Below are positions 62,843 through 64,000 of a stretch of 64,000 nt of DNA, piece by piece. The position numbers and the translations under genes were made by a program. How positions within the stretch are numbered: position 1 is the stretch's first letter; each line of letters opens with the position of its first letter. The notes beneath the pieces are model-generated. The model was not told the origin of the DNA, ran no database searches, and saw nothing but the letters and a program-made list of their open reading frames with translations. This DNA comes from Aegilops tauschii subsp. strangulata (taxonomy: Eukaryota; Streptophyta; Magnoliopsida; Poales; Poaceae), in the NCBI RefSeq assembly GCF_002575655.3, contig NC_053035.3:88003322-88067321 (forward strand). The letters run 5' to 3'.

Positions 62843-63913
62843 AGGGAGGTCGACGAGGAGGCAGTGACGGCGGCAGAACCAGCGGATGGCAAGCCAAAGA
62901 TTCCCCCGGCAGGGCCTGGTGCCGGCAAGGCGCGGCCCCCGGCAGAGTCTGATGCCACCAAGGCAGTGCCCGCGCAGTCGAGTGAGGTGGTGCAGAAGAA
63001 GAAGATGATGCAGCACCCGGTTTACTTTGTCAGCTCCCTCTTGCAGGGGGCTAGGTCGAGGTATTCCGGTGTGCAAAAATTTCTCTTCGGCCTCCTTATG
63101 GCCTCGAGGAAGCTGCTTCATTACTTCCAAGCCCACGAGATCACTGCCGTCACCCGCCTCCTGTTGCAACGGATACTGCATAACCCAGATGCAACCGGAA
63201 GGATTGTGGAATGGGCCTTGGAGCTATCAAGTTTCGGTTTGAAGTTTGAAAGTACCCTGACAATCTAGAGCAGAGTCTTGGCGGAGTTCATTGCAGAATG
63301 GTCGTCAACGCCTGACGAAGAAATCCAGGAGACCACTCTCCCCGGCAAGGAAGCGGACCGCGACTGGATCATGTACTTTGATGGGGCTTTCTCGCTGCAA
63401 GGCACCGGTGCCGGTGTGCTGCTCGTCGCGACCACCGGAGAGCACCTCAAGTACGTGATCTAGATGCACTTCCCCAGGGAGATGTCCACCAACAACACTG
63501 CTGAGTACGAGGGATTGCTCGCCGGTCTCAGGATCGCGGCAGACCTCGGGGTTAAGAAGGTCATCGTCAGGGGTGACTCGCAACTTGTTGTTAGGCAGGT
63601 CAACAAGGATTACCAGAGCTCATTGATGGAGGCCTACGTAGATGAGGTGAGGAAGCTGGAGGAACGCTTTGACGGTATCCAAGCGGAGCACGTCCCCCGA
63701 ATGGAGAATGACATCGCCGGTTACCTGCCAAAGCGTGCTGCATTCAAGCTACCTGTGGAACCAGGTACCTTTTTGCTCCGGTTAAGTCAACCATCCGTCG
63801 AGCCATCAACGGGGCAGAACAAGCGGAGGAAGTCAGGTCCCGGCAATTACTTTCCTACCGAGCCCCCTGGGGCCGCCGGCAAGGGTGCTGCCGCGGACGC
63901 TGGGCCTGCCTAA
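62843..63913 (+). pseudogene. Gypsy RNase H domains
   Basis: 62864-63268 covers the connection and first RNase H part (HPVYFVSSLLQGARSRYSGV, SRKLLHYFQAHEITAVT). After TAG 63266 a second RNase H of plant type follows: WIMYFDGAFSLQGTGAGVLL, TAG at 63461-63463, then NNTAEYEGLLAGLRIAADLG and IVRGDSQLVVRQV. The last catalytic aspartate is lost: MENDIAGYLPKRA where relatives have IADYL (GGT for GAT). TAA at 63911-63913 closes the frame. Confidence 0.85.
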
Positions 63914-64000
63914 GAGCAACTGGCTCCAGCAGGGCATCAAGCCTTGGCCGTAGAGACAACCACTCCCGTGGCGGAAGAGATGCCTTTGGTCCTTGCCGTC
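63914..64000 (+). pseudogene. Last Gypsy pol continues beyond the window
   Basis: The same frame reads on after the TAA (EQLAPAGHQALAVET). Integrase is expected outside the window. Confidence 0.5.

Noticed and set aside
1..64000. tRNA, rRNA, CRISPR or bacterial-type operon features
   Set aside because: None seen; tRNA-like strings are primer-binding-site complements next to LTRs.

Overview
The window looks like nuclear DNA of a Triticeae grass (wheat, Aegilops, barley or a relative). The basis is the dense nesting of LTR retrotransposons, including BARE/Angela-type Copia and Athila-type Gypsy elements with a TGGCGCC primer-binding site, together with Stowaway and Tourist-like MITEs and one intron-bearing plant gene. 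I see no bacterial operon, CRISPR array, rRNA or tRNA gene.

Layout. 1-9.4 kb: intergenic DNA holding a 5'-truncated LINE, a probable Helitron end, a long AT-rich repeat tract, a fragment of chloroplast DNA (rpl23 3' end and rpl2 start), a hAT-type MITE and a set of three nested MITEs. 9.4-14.9 kb: the only cellular gene, an RPA1 (replication protein A large subunit) homologue with a 2.8 kb intron full of small transposons. It carries a frameshift, at least one internal stop and a late nonsense codon in a zinc-knuckle array, so it is probably a pseudogene. 16.1-22.2 kb: a long-inverted-repeat DNA element carrying a very young Copia insertion (139-bp LTRs with one mismatch). 22.2-26.5 kb: a truncated Athila-type Gypsy on the minus strand whose LTR holds an 854-bp foldback element with a perfect 9-bp target duplication.

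26.5-50.7 kb: the gag-like gene of another Gypsy, split by a 21.8 kb nest. A minus-strand Angela-type Copia (28803-50611, duplication CGCGG) carries a second Angela-type Copia on the plus strand (32781-42409, duplication GCAGC). That one carries a 4.1 kb solo-LTR-like unit (37772-41874, duplication TACTC). The first Angela also contains a truncated copy of the same 4 kb LTR family and an Athila-type solo LTR.

50.7-60.2 kb: a plus-strand Athila-type Gypsy whose 5' LTR is split by a second LINE, followed by a truncated LTR of another family. 60.2-64 kb: a further Gypsy running off the window, with an almost unshifted reading frame closed by repeated TAG codons at positions where the family normally has glutamine.

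No element is intact. The window records serial insertion, illegitimate deletion, LTR-LTR recombination and C-to-T decay at CAG and CG sites, beside one decaying DNA-replication gene. I did not find a convincing new functional system. The strongest leads are the plastid insertion, the RPA1 zinc-knuckle array, the young but catalytically broken Copia, and the CAG-to-TAG decay pattern.
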